Source of the DNA: Lichenibacterium minor
GTDB taxonomy: Bacteria; Pseudomonadota; Alphaproteobacteria; Rhizobiales; Beijerinckiaceae
Assembly: GCF_004137685.1 (NCBI RefSeq)
Contig: NZ_QYBB01000018.1
Coordinates: 29,896-93,895, forward strand
Direction: 5' to 3'
Length of the DNA: 64,000 nucleotides
Shown: positions 50,142 through 59,242 of the stretch, one piece after another
Numbering within the stretch: the stretch's first letter is position 1
Layout of the letters: every line of letters begins with the position of its first letter
Translations under genes and position numbers: made by a program
The notes under the pieces: generated by a model
What the model saw: the letters and a program-made list of their open reading frames with translations, nothing else
Database searches by the model: none
What the model was told of the DNA's origin: nothing

Positions 50142-51116
50142 ATGCTCGACCGGCCCACCCCCGAAGCCCCCACCGTCTTCCCGGCCCCGGCCGGCGCGGA
50201 CCTCGCCGCGCAGGCGCTGGCCTGGCTCGGGCGGCTGCGCGGCGAGCGGCGGCTGTCGGAGGAGACGGTCGAGGCCTACGGGCGCGACCTGCGCCAGTTC
50301 CTCCTCTTCCTCGCCCACCACCACGGCGAGCCCGCCGACCTCGCCGCGCTGTCGGCGCTGACGCCGGCCGACCTGCGGGCCTTCATGGCGCGGCGCCGCG
50401 CCGACGGCGTCGAGAGCCGGTCGCTGGCGCGCAACCTCGCGGGGCTGCGCTCCTTCGCGCGCCACGTCGAGCGCGAAGGGCTCGGCCGCGCCGCGGTGTT
50501 CGACGCGGTGCGCTCGCCCAAGATGGCGCGCCGCCTGCCGAAGCCGATCCCCGCGCCGGCGGCGATCGAGATGGCCGACCCCGCGACGCGCGCCGACGAG
50601 GAGCGCGCCCCCTGGGTGCTGGCGCGCGACGCGGCCGTGCTGGCGCTGCTCTACGGCGCCGGCCTGCGCATCGGGGAAGCGCTCGGCCTCGCCCGCGCCG
50701 AAGCGCCGACGGGCGGACAGGACGCCCTCACGGTCACCGGCAAGGGCCGCAAGACCCGCATGGTGCCGGTGATCGAACCCGTGCGCCGCGCCGTGGAAGC
50801 CTACCTGGCCCTGTGCCCCCACCCCCTGCCCGGCGCGGGGCCGCTCTTCGTCGGGGTGCGCGGGGGCCCGCTGTCGCCGCGCATCATCCAGCTGACGGTG
50901 GAGCGGCTGCGCGGCGCGCTGGGCCTGCCCGCTTCCGCCACGCCGCACGCGCTGCGCCATTCCTTCGCCACCCACCTCCTCGGGCGCGGCGGCGACCTCC
51001 GCACCATCCAGGAGCTGCTGGGCCACGCCTCGCTGTCGACCACGCAGGTGTATACCGCAGTCGATTCCGCCCGGCTCGTGGAAGCCTACCGCGCCGCCCA
51101 CCCCCGCGCGCGCTGA
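50142..51116 (+). CDS. xerC: Tyrosine recombinase XerC
   Basis: A 324-residue site-specific recombinase that resolves chromosome dimers at dif with XerD. The N-terminal SAM-like domain has LSEETVEAYGRDLRQFLLFL. The catalytic residues are visible: Arg in YGAGLRIGEALGL, Lys in TGKGRKTRMVP, HALRHSFATHLL, LLGHASLSTTQVYTAV (His/Tyr). Normal G+C and position near housekeeping genes argue for the chromosomal enzyme rather than a mobile-element integrase. Confidence 0.9.
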   Translation: MLDRPTPEAPTVFPAPAGADLAAQALAWLGRLRGERRLSEETVEAYGRDLRQFLLFLAHHHGEPADLAALSALTPADLRAFMARRRADGVESRSLARNLAGLRSFARHVEREGLGRAAVFDAVRSPKMARRLPKPIPAPAAIEMADPATRADEERAPWVLARDAAVLALLYGAGLRIGEALGLARAEAPTGGQDALTVTGKGRKTRMVPVIEPVRRAVEAYLALCPHPLPGAGPLFVGVRGGPLSPRIIQLTVERLRGALGLPASATPHALRHSFATHLLGRGGDLRTIQELLGHASLSTTQVYTAVDSARLVEAYRAAHPRAR

Positions 51117-51127
51117 AGGACCCCGCG

Positions 51128-52324
51128 ATGCGCCCCCGCGTCCCCGCCCTCCTCCTCGCCCTGCTGGCGGCGTGCCCCGCCGCCGCCGGCGAAGCGCCGC
51201 GGCTGCGGGTGGCCCTCGCCCCCGGCGCGCCCGAAACCGTGTATGCCGCGCCGGCCGACGGCTGCACGCCGGACGACGTGCCGGACGCCCCCGTGCGGGC
51301 TTTTCGCGACGCCGCCGGCGGCGTGGCTCTGTTCGGGCTCCATTACGACAACCGAGCCCTGAGGGGCCCCGACCTCGGCCACCTCAAGATCGACTGCCAC
51401 GTCGTCTACGCGTCGCACGGCGACCCCGACCCCGCGCGTTACGACGACCGGAGCTGGATCGCCGCCACCTGGACGGCGGACGGGAAGGACGTGTCGGCGC
51501 TGATCCACCACGAATACCAGGCGAACGAGCACCCCGGCCGCTGCCGCTTCCCGGACTACATGCAGTGCTGGTCCAACACCGTGCTGGAAGTGCGCTCGGC
51601 GGACGACGGCGCCGACTTCGCGCGCCCCGCGACCGTCGTGGCCTCGGCGCCCTTCCGGCAGGACGTCGACCAGGGCCGCCACCGCGGCTTCTTCAACCCG
51701 TCCAACATCGTGGCGGACGGGCGATACGAATATTTCATGGCCTCGACGACGGGCTGGGACGAGGCCGCGAGCGTCGCCGGCCTGGCCCCGGAGGCGGGCC
51801 GGGACCAGGGGGCCGGCGTGTGCCTGTTCCGCTCGGCCACGCCCGCCGAACCGCGCTCCTGGCGCGCCTGGGACGGGCGGGGCTTCTCGATCGCCTATGC
51901 CGACCCCTACCGCGGCACGCCGCATCCGAAGCCCTGCGCCGTCGTCGCCCCCTTCCCGGCGCCGGTCGGGTCGATCGTGCGCGTCGAGCCGGGCGGCCTG
52001 TGGCTGGCGGCCTTCCAAGCCAAGGCGGATGCGGGGTCCTTTCCCGTGTCGGGCTTCTACACCGCGACCTCGCCCGACCTGCTCCACTGGGGCGCGCCGC
52101 GGCTGCTGCTCGCCGGCCCGACGCTCTACGACGACCCGTGCCGGGCCGGCGGCCCGCTGGTGAGCTATCCCGTGATCCTCGACCCGGCCTCGCCGTCGCG
52201 CAACTTCGACCGCGCCGGGCGGAGCGTTGACCTCTACTACGACGTGCTGCAGACCGAGGGCTGCAGCGTCACGGGCCGGCGCAGCCTCGTGCGCCGCCGC
52301 GCGACGATCGAGGCCGCGCCGTGA
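51128..52324 (+). CDS. Secreted protein, possible five-bladed propeller (glycoside-hydrolase-like)
   Basis: A 398-residue protein with a signal peptide (MRPRVPALLLALLAACPAAAG, cleavage near residue 20). The body has repeated W/Y-rich strands (SWIAATWTADGKDVSALIHHEYQ, RGFFNPSNIVADGRYEYFMAST, SGFYTATSPDLLHWGAPRLLL), which resemble the blades of GH43/GH32-type propellers, with several Cys that could form disulfides. I cannot identify the three catalytic acids with confidence, so it may be a non-catalytic sugar-binding relative. The start is 11 bp after xerC. Confidence 0.6.
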   Translation: MRPRVPALLLALLAACPAAAGEAPRLRVALAPGAPETVYAAPADGCTPDDVPDAPVRAFRDAAGGVALFGLHYDNRALRGPDLGHLKIDCHVVYASHGDPDPARYDDRSWIAATWTADGKDVSALIHHEYQANEHPGRCRFPDYMQCWSNTVLEVRSADDGADFARPATVVASAPFRQDVDQGRHRGFFNPSNIVADGRYEYFMASTTGWDEAASVAGLAPEAGRDQGAGVCLFRSATPAEPRSWRAWDGRGFSIAYADPYRGTPHPKPCAVVAPFPAPVGSIVRVEPGGLWLAAFQAKADAGSFPVSGFYTATSPDLLHWGAPRLLLAGPTLYDDPCRAGGPLVSYPVILDPASPSRNFDRAGRSVDLYYDVLQTEGCSVTGRRSLVRRRATIEAAP

Positions 52325-52412
52325 CGCGGCGGCTTGCCGGGCGGGGAACGCCGTGGTGGTGTGCCGCCGCCGGGACGGGCGGGGCCGTGGATCGCAGGAC
52401 GCGGAGGGACGG

Positions 52413-52652
52413 GTGGATCGCGATACGTATCGCAGGGCGCGGTGGGCGGTGCTGGGGATCAGCCTCGCGATCTGCCTGCTGGCCTATACCCACGCCATCC
52501 CGCTCGTGTTCGGCGAGGCGGCCTCCTGCATGATCCCGCTGGTCTGGGCCAGCGACGCCTACCGGGACGAGAAGCGGCTGATGTTCGCCGTCGCCGCCAC
52601 GCTGCTGCTGGTCACCGCCCTGCCGCTGCTGCATCTCGCCCGCCGCGGGTGA
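52413..52652 (+). CDS. Small two-span membrane protein
   Basis: A 79-residue protein with two hydrophobic helices (about 10-42 and 56-74) starting VDRDTYRRARWAVLGISLAICLLAY. GGAGGGACGG just before the GTG supports this start over any upstream one. Function unknown. First of three very small genes before the MFS carrier. Confidence 0.6.
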   Translation: MDRDTYRRARWAVLGISLAICLLAYTHAIPLVFGEAASCMIPLVWASDAYRDEKRLMFAVAATLLLVTALPLLHLARRG

Positions 52653-52675
52653 GGGCCGACGAGGAGACACGACGG

Positions 52676-52876
52676 ATGACGCAGGACATCGAAGCCGCGC
52701 GGGCCAGGGCCGAGGCGCGGTTCAGGAAACCGGACGCCCCGGCCGAAACCGAGGCGGCCCGCGCCGAGCGGGAAGTGCGCGAGCGCACCGAGCGCCTGCG
52801 GGCGGCGCGCCTCGCCCAGGAAGCGGTGAAGCGCAAGGGCGCCGAGATCCGCGCGGGCCGGCGCGGGACGCCGTGA
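52676..52876 (+). CDS. Small charged helical protein
   Basis: A 66-residue cytoplasmic protein, nearly all Ala, Arg, Glu and Lys (MTQDIEAARARAEARFRKPD), predicted to form one long helix. GAGGAGACACGACGG lies before the ATG. The stop overlaps the next GTG (GTGA). Function unknown. Confidence 0.6.
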   Translation: MTQDIEAARARAEARFRKPDAPAETEAARAEREVRERTERLRAARLAQEAVKRKGAEIRAGRRGTP

Positions 52877-53043
52877 GGGCGCTCGGCATCGCCCTCGTGC
52901 TCGTCGGGATCCTGTGGATCCTGCAGGGAGCCGGGCTCGTCGGGGGCAGCTTCATGACGGGGCAGCGCCGGTGGCTGGGCATCGGCATCGCCACGGCGCT
53001 CGCGGGCGCGGCCGTGTTCGCCCGGAGCGCGCGGCGGCCTTGA
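52873..53043 (+). CDS. 56-residue two-span membrane protein
   Basis: Translated by overlap with the preceding gene (GTGA). The product VRALGIALVLVGILWILQGA, then GLVGGSFMTGQRRWLGIGIA, then ALAGAAVFARSARRP, has two membrane helices joined by a GSFMTGQRRW loop, a pattern I have seen in many short proteobacterial membrane proteins. Coupling to the charged helical protein suggests they work together. Confidence 0.65.
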   Translation: MRALGIALVLVGILWILQGAGLVGGSFMTGQRRWLGIGIATALAGAAVFARSARRP

Positions 53044-53074
53044 ACCCCGGCCGGCCGGGCACCCGGGCCCCGCC

Positions 53075-54391
53075 CTATTCCGCCGCCCTGAGCCCGCCCA
53101 GCGCGCTGGTTTTCGCGGCCGTGGCGGGGATGGGGTCCTGGATCAGCGTCCAGTAGCCGATCGCCGCCACGAGGGCGATGACGGCGCCGGTGACGAAGGC
53201 CATCGAGAAGTGCCCCGTCCCCTGCACGATGTAGCCCGTGACGGTGGGGGCCAGCGCGCCGCCGATGTAGCCGCCGAAGTTCTGCATGGAACCGATCGAG
53301 GCCGTGCAGTTGGCCGCCGCCGCCACGGACGCCATGGCCCAGGCCGACGACGAGCACAGGTACACCAGGAACAGCGACGCCGAGATGCAGGCGATCGCCA
53401 GGGCGTCGCTCGGCGTCAGCGCCGCCACCACGGTGAAAACCGCCGTGGCGACGAGCGAGGTCGCCATGGGGATCTTGCGGGAGCGGATCGGGTCCACGCC
53501 GCGGCGGACCAGCATGTCGACGATGCGCCCGCCCAGGATGCCGCCCGCCACCCCGAAGGCGAAGGGGATGGAGCCGATCAGGCCCGTCTTGCCGAGGGTG
53601 AAGTGGCGCTCGATCTCGAGGTAGCTCGGCAGCCAGGCGGTGTAGAGCCAGGTCATGTAGATGCAGCCGAAATAGCCGACGATCATGCCCCACGTCGTCC
53701 GGTAGGCGAAGAGCCGCCGCCAATCGGCCCAGGTGACGCGCGCCGCGGTGCCCGGCGCGTCGCCTTCGCGCAGAAAGGCGCGCTCCTCGTCGGTGAGGTC
53801 GACCTCGCGCGGGTTCCGGAACACCAGGAACACGGTGGCGGCGAGGACCAGGCCCGCCACCCCCATGGCGACGAACATGGCGCGCCAGCCGAAGTTCACC
53901 ATCAGGCCGGTGAGCAGCGGCAGCGCCAGGAAGGTCCCCAGCGAGGACGCGGAGTTCCAGATGCCGGTGGCGGTGCCGCGCTGGCGGATGTTGAACCAGT
54001 CGCGCGACACGCGGGCGCAGGTCGGGAAATGCGGCGCCTCGCCGACGCCGAGCACCACGCGGGCGCCGACGAACTCCCAGAAGGACGTCACGACGCCGCC
54101 GAGCATCTGGCCGAGCGACCAGCAGCTCAGCCCGATCGTGAGCATCAGGCGCGGCCCGATCCGGTCCGAGATGGCGCCGGCGGGGAGCTGCGCGAAGGCG
54201 TAGGCCCACAGGAAGGCGGACAGGAGCAGGCCCATCTCGCCGAGGCTCAGGCCCATGTCGGCGCGGATCAGCGGGTTGGCCACCGCCAGCGTGGCGCGGT
54301 CGACGTAGTTGACGACGCCGGCCGTCACCAGAAGCGCCAGCGAGACGGTCTGGATGCGCCTCACGCGCGGCGTGCCCCGAACCTGCACCAT
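53075..54391 (-). CDS. MFS transporter of the anion:cation symporter type
   Basis: A 438-residue transporter with 12 predicted spans. VNYVDRATLAVANPLIRADMGLS in the first span and LPAGAISDRIGPRLMLTIGLSCWS in the loop 2-3 motif A are typical of the ACS family (hexuronate, glucarate, phthalate carriers). It probably imports an organic anion with protons. AGGGACCC precedes the ATG. Convergent with the small-protein cluster, divergent from the LrgA-like gene. Confidence 0.87.
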   Translation of the reverse strand: MVQVRGTPRVRRIQTVSLALLVTAGVVNYVDRATLAVANPLIRADMGLSLGEMGLLLSAFLWAYAFAQLPAGAISDRIGPRLMLTIGLSCWSLGQMLGGVVTSFWEFVGARVVLGVGEAPHFPTCARVSRDWFNIRQRGTATGIWNSASSLGTFLALPLLTGLMVNFGWRAMFVAMGVAGLVLAATVFLVFRNPREVDLTDEERAFLREGDAPGTAARVTWADWRRLFAYRTTWGMIVGYFGCIYMTWLYTAWLPSYLEIERHFTLGKTGLIGSIPFAFGVAGGILGGRIVDMLVRRGVDPIRSRKIPMATSLVATAVFTVVAALTPSDALAIACISASLFLVYLCSSSAWAMASVAAAANCTASIGSMQNFGGYIGGALAPTVTGYIVQGTGHFSMAFVTGAVIALVAAIGYWTLIQDPIPATAAKTSALGGLRAAE

Positions 54392-54578
54392 GGGTCCCTC
54401 CCCCCGAATCCGGCCCCCCGGCCGGGGTGCCGCGGGCGCCCGGCCGTTTTCGGCTCGTGGTCGCCCGGGGCCCATTCTGCACCGATTCGGCGCGGGCGAA
54501 AGGTCCGTCCGGCCCCCGGAGGTTGCGCTTCGCGGCGCGGCGGCGCATCGACGGCGCGTCGACGGGCGGGGCTGACGC

Positions 54579-54986
54579 ATGGTTTTGGGATTCGCGGTGC
54601 TCCTGGTGTGCCAGTTGGTCGGCGAGATCGCGTCGCGCGGCCTCGGCCTGCCGGTGCCCGGCCCGGTTCTGGGCCTCGTCCTGCTCGTCGCCGGCTTCGC
54701 CGTCTGGGGCCGCGGCCGCACCGATGCCGAGGTGGCGGCGAGCCCGGCGGCGCGCGTCGGCGACGGGCTGCTGTCGAACCTGGGCCTGCTCTTCGTGCCG
54801 GCCGGCGTCGGCGTGATCCAGTACGGCGGCCTGCTCAAGGCCCAGGCGCTGGCCCTGGCGTTGGCGCTCGTCGGCTCCACCGCCCTCACGCTGGCCGTCA
54901 CGGTGCTGGTCTTTGTCGGGGTGTCGCGGCTGATGGGACACCGCGCCGCCGACGAAGCGCCGGACAACCGGGGGGACGCCGCGTGA
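54579..54986 (+). CDS. CidA/LrgA-family holin-like protein
   Basis: A 135-residue membrane protein with four spans. VCQLVGEIASRGLGLPVPGPVLGLVLLV and LLSNLGLLFVPAGVGVIQYGGLL are the LrgA signature. With LrgB it is thought to control murein hydrolase activity or export small metabolites such as glycolate or pyruvate. The stop overlaps the LrgB start. Confidence 0.85.
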   Translation: MVLGFAVLLVCQLVGEIASRGLGLPVPGPVLGLVLLVAGFAVWGRGRTDAEVAASPAARVGDGLLSNLGLLFVPAGVGVIQYGGLLKAQALALALALVGSTALTLAVTVLVFVGVSRLMGHRAADEAPDNRGDAA

Positions 54987-55696
54987 CGTCCGTCTTCGGC
55001 CTCTGGATCTACCTGTCGACGACGCCGCTCTTCTGGCTCACCGTCACGCTGCTGGCTTGGCTCGCCGCCGACGCGCTGGCGAAGGCGTCCGGCCGGCACC
55101 CGGTCGCCAACGCCGTGCTGATCGCGGCGACAATCGTGGGCGCCCTGGTGCTGGGCTCGGAGACGAGCTACCGCACCTACTTCGACGGCGCGCAGTTCAT
55201 CCATTTCCTGCTCGGCCCCGCCACCGTGGCGCTGGGCATCCCGCTGTACCGCAACCGGGCGCTGGTGCTGCGCAACCTCGTGCCCATGATGGCGGCGCTG
55301 CTGGCCGGCGCGGCCGTTTCGATCGGCTCGGCGCTCGGCATCGCCGCAGCGCTCGGCGCCCCGCGCGACGTGCTGGCCTCGCTGGCGCCGAAATCCGTCA
55401 CCACGCCGGTCGCCATGGCGGTGTCGGAGCGGCTCGGCGGCCAGCCCTCGCTGACGGCCGCGCTGGTGATCCTCACCGGCATCCTCGGCGCCGTGATGGT
55501 GACGCCGCTGATGAACGCCCTGCGGATGACGGACTTCGCCGCGCGCGGCTTCGCGGCCGGCCTCGCCGCCCACGGCATCGGCACCGCGCGGGCCTTCACG
55601 GTGGACAGCGTGGCGGGCACCTTCGCCGGCATCGCGCTCGGTTTGAACGCCCTGGTGACGGCCGTGCTGGCGCCGATGGTGCTCGGGCTGTTCTGA
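54983..55696 (+). CDS. lrgB: LrgB-family protein
   Basis: A 237-residue protein with about seven spans. AQFIHFLLGPATVALGIPLYRN, LAPKSVTTPVAMAVSERLGG and GLAAHGIGTARAF match LrgB. GTG start in the LrgA stop codon (GTGA). Partner of the LrgA-like protein. Confidence 0.88.
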   Translation: MTSVFGLWIYLSTTPLFWLTVTLLAWLAADALAKASGRHPVANAVLIAATIVGALVLGSETSYRTYFDGAQFIHFLLGPATVALGIPLYRNRALVLRNLVPMMAALLAGAAVSIGSALGIAAALGAPRDVLASLAPKSVTTPVAMAVSERLGGQPSLTAALVILTGILGAVMVTPLMNALRMTDFAARGFAAGLAAHGIGTARAFTVDSVAGTFAGIALGLNALVTAVLAPMVLGLF

Positions 55697-55722
55697 CGGG
55701 CAGGAGGTGGTAGGCTGGGCTC

Positions 55723-56022
55723 ATGGTCCCCGATCCCTTCATGCTCCGCTTCCGTTCGGCGCTCGATGCCGCCTTCGACGCCCACATCGCGTGCGTTGTG
55801 CTGTTCGGCTCGCGGGTGCGTGGCAACCACCGACCGGATTCGGACTACTACGTGGCGGTGTGCCTGCGTGACGAGGTCGACTTTAGCCGGCAAACCTCGA
55901 TCTTGTCGGACATCGAGATCGACACAGACTTCACGATTAGCGCTCTGCCCCTGGGGGAAAACGCTCTCCACGAGCGCACGATCTTCATGGCCAACCTGCT
56001 GCGGGACGGAGTCGACCTGTGA
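55723..56022 (+). CDS. MNT-type nucleotidyltransferase, active-site Asp replaced, partner lost
   Basis: A 99-residue minimal nucleotidyltransferase. The GSx10DxD motif starts at Gly29-Ser30 (VVLFGSRVRGNHRPDSDYY), but the second Asp is Tyr43, so DYY replaces DYD; a single G-to-T change in GAC would do this. In MNT-HEPN toxin-antitoxin pairs this protein AMPylates and silences the HEPN RNase. A GTGA overlap at its end shows the start of the expected HEPN gene, which loses its family pattern after about six codons at the low-G+C island. It is thus an orphan, probably inactive, antitoxin. Confidence 0.75.
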   Translation: MVPDPFMLRFRSALDAAFDAHIACVVLFGSRVRGNHRPDSDYYVAVCLRDEVDFSRQTSILSDIEIDTDFTISALPLGENALHERTIFMANLLRDGVDL

Positions 56023-56185
56023 CTGTGCTCGCAATGTCACACAAGTTGTCGAATTCAAATTACGGCGAAGGTTCAAAATAGCTCGAAAGCAGAGGATATC
56101 AAGACATTTTTGTGGCGCTTCTCTACCGAAAACAGCTTCAAACAACCCTTGATGTCATATACCGTCTCTGCAAGGCGAGGACGAT

Positions 56186-57397
56186 ATGGGCGCACACATC
56201 AGCTACATGGGTACGAAGCGCGGTTTAGCGCCAATGGTCGTAGAGGTTTTAAGTCAAGCTAAGCCAGGGATCGTTTTCGACGTTTTTGCGGGAATGTGCT
56301 CGGTAGCAGAAGCTGTTGCACCATGGCGAAATGTTTGGACGAATGACGTTCAGCATTTTGCGTACCTTGTCGGTCATTGCTTGTTTAAAGCAAAAGCAGA
56401 TCCTTTGAGTTGCACCGACGCAGCTGATGAATATCATTTGGCGTTTTTATCTCATCGAGACGACTTAATTAGATGCTTTGCCGACACTTTGAAAATTGAG
56501 AGATCTTTTAATCCAGAGATGAGCTTTTCAGAATTTAGCACAATCTACGCTGACTATAAGGAGACCTTGAAAAGAGAAATTAACAACATCGATACGCTCA
56601 GTATAGAAAAGTTTTTCTTCTTCACTAAATTCTACTCCGATTCTTATTTTGGACTTCAACAAGCTATCGATATCGACGCACTCTCATGCAGCGTCAGAGG
56701 ACAAAACCGTAATTCTTCGCGCACTGCCGAGTGCTTACGGTGGGCGATAGTTGCGATGGGTCGGGCAGCTATTCGCATCGCGAACTCCACTGGACATTTT
56801 GCGCAATTTCTAAAGCCAAAAGAGAATAATTTTAAAGTATTTATAAGGCAGCGTCGCCGTCTTTTCTGGGAAGAATGGCTAGCTGCCATTGATGAATTGC
56901 GTCCAGTGGGGACTATCGACTGGCGGTTAGAAAATAGATGCTAAAATTGTGACACCCTTGCGATTATCCCTGAATTAAAAAACAGCAGCATCAAGCCATC
57001 TGTAATTTATGCGGACCCACCATATACTGACGATCAGTACTCACGATTTTATCATCTTTTCGAGACAATTGCTCTCTACGATACACCTCAATTATCTGGA
57101 CATGGCCGCTACCGGACTGACAGATTTAGAACTCCCTTCTCTGTAAAATCGACATCCGCTGAAGCACTCAACGCGCTAGCAAGTGGCATTTCAGATTTAG
57201 GGTCAGACTTAGTACTGAGCTACCCGACTAATGGTCTTATATATCAGAGAGGTGTTGATCCCGAAAAGATACTGAGTTTGCACTTTGAAAAAGTGGATTG
57301 CTTATCTACAATTGAACATTCACATTCCACTTTCGGAGCATCAAAGGGTCCCTCAAAGCATGCTGTGGTCGAACAGCTTTTCTTCGCGAGGCACTAA
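56186..57397 (+). pseudogene. N6-adenine DNA methyltransferase (COG3392-like) with in-frame stop
   Basis: One frame from ATG 56186 to TAA 57395-57397 encodes 403 residues except for a TAA at codon 253 (56942-56944). Before it: ISYMGTKRGLAPMVVEVL and FDVFAGMCSVAEAV (SAM motif I) and WTNDVQHFAY. After it, still in the same frame: VIYADPPYTDDQYSRFYHLF (catalytic DPPY at 277-280), then RTDRFRTPFS. The stop separates the SAM site from the catalytic motif, and no ATG or GTG follows soon enough to restart. It is a nonsense mutation, a sequencing error or a recoded codon. First gene of the cassette, ending in TAATG with the ParB-like gene. Confidence 0.8.
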
Positions 57398-58377
57398 TGA
57401 CTGAACGTCAGCCTCATGGCGCACTAAAGGATCTTTCTCCAGACAAGGTCAAGAGAAATTCCCAGAACCCTCGCCTCTTCTTTCGGTCAGAAGAGGCAGA
57501 GACTCTGATGACATCCATCAGACGATATGGAATCCAAGTCCCTATCACAGTATACGAAGAGGAAGATCATTTCGTTTTAATCGATGGCGAACGTCGCTGG
57601 CGTTGCGCGTTGAAGTTAAATCTGAAACGCATTCCAGCGTTAGTACAACCAAAGCCAACTGAACTAAATAATCTCCTTCTGATGTTCAACATCCATGCTC
57701 TTAGAGAGCAGTGGGATTATCTGACCATTGCCAACAAGCTTCCAGAGGTAATCAATCTATATAAGTTAGAAAACGGGGATGAAGATCCCAATGAGCAAGA
57801 CCTTAGCGAACTAACCGGCTTGACGCGAGGACAAATTCGCAGATGTCGCTTACTGTTCAGTTTACCACCTTCCTACAGGCGAATGCTTGAGAAAGAACTT
57901 GAGCTTCCAAAGCAGAAGCAGCGTCTATCGGAAGACTTCTTTATCGAAATGGAACGATCTCTGAAGACTATTCAGAAACGACTTCCCTCTGTCGTATCTG
58001 ACATGAACGACGTTCGAGACTCTTTGATAAAAAAGTTTAGAGACAAAACTATTAACAACATTACAGATTTTCGTAAGCTTTCAAAAATTGCGACGTCTGT
58101 TAGTACAATCGGTATTCAAGAGCAGAAAGCTCGAAGGGCTATAAGCCAAATTTTTAATGCTGACAACGGAATCAGCATCGATGAAATTTTTGCTGAGCAA
58201 TTTGAGACAAGATATGATGAAAGAAAAATTGGAATCAATATAGACTCAATATATGAGTATCTGGATGCAACACTAGAGAGTAATGATCACACATCGATTG
58301 GTCCGAGTGTTCGCTCAAAGCTGCTAAATCTCCGAGAGATGATTGAGCGTGTGTTAGGGGCGGACGATGCCATTTGA
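57397..58377 (+). CDS. ParB/KorB-like DNA-binding protein
   Basis: A 326-residue protein. The ParB N-terminal domain spans about 10-100: NPRLFFRSEEAETLMTSIRRYGIQVPI and VLIDGERRWRCALKLNLKRIPAL, with the GERRWR box at 64-69 that in ParB binds CTP. The HTH follows (WDYLTIANKLPEVI and LSELTGLTRGQIRRCRLLFSLP, about 105-155). The C-terminal half is charged and helical. No ParA is near, so a plasmid-partition role is unlikely; it may be the DNA sensor or loader of the cassette. It overlaps the upstream stop (TAATG) and the next gene by 11 bp. Confidence 0.85.
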   Translation: MTERQPHGALKDLSPDKVKRNSQNPRLFFRSEEAETLMTSIRRYGIQVPITVYEEEDHFVLIDGERRWRCALKLNLKRIPALVQPKPTELNNLLLMFNIHALREQWDYLTIANKLPEVINLYKLENGDEDPNEQDLSELTGLTRGQIRRCRLLFSLPPSYRRMLEKELELPKQKQRLSEDFFIEMERSLKTIQKRLPSVVSDMNDVRDSLIKKFRDKTINNITDFRKLSKIATSVSTIGIQEQKARRAISQIFNADNGISIDEIFAEQFETRYDERKIGINIDSIYEYLDATLESNDHTSIGPSVRSKLLNLREMIERVLGADDAI

Positions 58378-59221
58378 GACCCTAACTGAGCGTCTACAGG
58401 CTGTCGCCACAACCAGTCTTAATCATTTCGTCGCTCGATATGGCTCTCATGGCCTTAAAATCGAGAATGGCATTGCCGACTCAATTTCGTGGAGACCCTC
58501 ATTCTACTTACGTCCAGCTAAATATCACATTGTTGCAGTGGAAGTCGAAGATAATCTATATCCTATTAGCCTCAAAGGCTCGGCGCATGAAATCAGTATA
58601 TATGAACTGCCCATTTCTGTCTATCAGGCATGCTCCCTCGAAGCCTATTTAGCAGACACAAGGCAGAGAGAAATAAATGCCTTAAAACAACACGGATTTG
58701 GTATCGTAACAGTGGATGAGAACAGTCATTTAACTGTTCAACATTCGTGCATCCCAATGGCTCAATTTATCTCGAAAGAGCAATTCGATTCCAGGATAAG
58801 TAGCGTTGGAAGCACGTTGAAGCCATCTCTGAAGTCGGCATATGAAACTTACTCAGTGCGAACAAACCAAGGACTTCAGGAGGCAGCGCAAGTCGTCGAG
58901 GGCGTCATCACGTCGGTCGTGTACCAAGCGGTTAAAAAAGGGATTCTAACAAATAGTCAAGCTTCAAAACCGCTTGCGGATCAGATTGATGCGTTGTATG
59001 CGACAAACAATTTCAAACCGTACCGAGCTGCCCTTGGCGGAGCTCGAGACTTTGTAAAGCAATATCGTAATTCTACGAGTCACTCTCCTGCTTCGGCTAA
59101 ACAGGCTTCAGAGCGCGCAAGAATGGCAAGGAATGGCTTCTTGGACAGTATCTTGATTTGTGAAAATCTCTACAAAATGTCAAAGGCCATGAAATATAAG
59201 ATACATATTCACAACACGTGA
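58367..59221 (+). CDS. Unknown protein with possible nuclease-like N-terminus and RX4H HEPN-type motif
   Basis: A 284-residue protein I cannot assign to a named family. The C-terminal helical part has FVKQYRNSTSH with Arg234 and His239, the RX4H pattern of HEPN RNases. The N-terminal part (40-120) has WRPSFYLRPAKYHIVAVEVEDNLY followed by a helix YQACSLEAYLA, a layout loosely like degenerate PD-(D/E)XK nucleases; this is a weak inference. No signal or membrane span. Co-translated with the ParB-like gene (11-bp overlap). I infer it is the effector of the three-gene set. Confidence 0.6.
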   Translation: MPFETLTERLQAVATTSLNHFVARYGSHGLKIENGIADSISWRPSFYLRPAKYHIVAVEVEDNLYPISLKGSAHEISIYELPISVYQACSLEAYLADTRQREINALKQHGFGIVTVDENSHLTVQHSCIPMAQFISKEQFDSRISSVGSTLKPSLKSAYETYSVRTNQGLQEAAQVVEGVITSVVYQAVKKGILTNSQASKPLADQIDALYATNNFKPYRAALGGARDFVKQYRNSTSHSPASAKQASERARMARNGFLDSILICENLYKMSKAMKYKIHIHNT

Positions 59222-59242
59222 TATAATGCATGATTTTGGCGA

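Noticed and set aside
50142..51116. XerC as integrase of the low-G+C island
   Set aside because: It is 5 kb away, G+C matched to the chromosome and has the XerC pattern.
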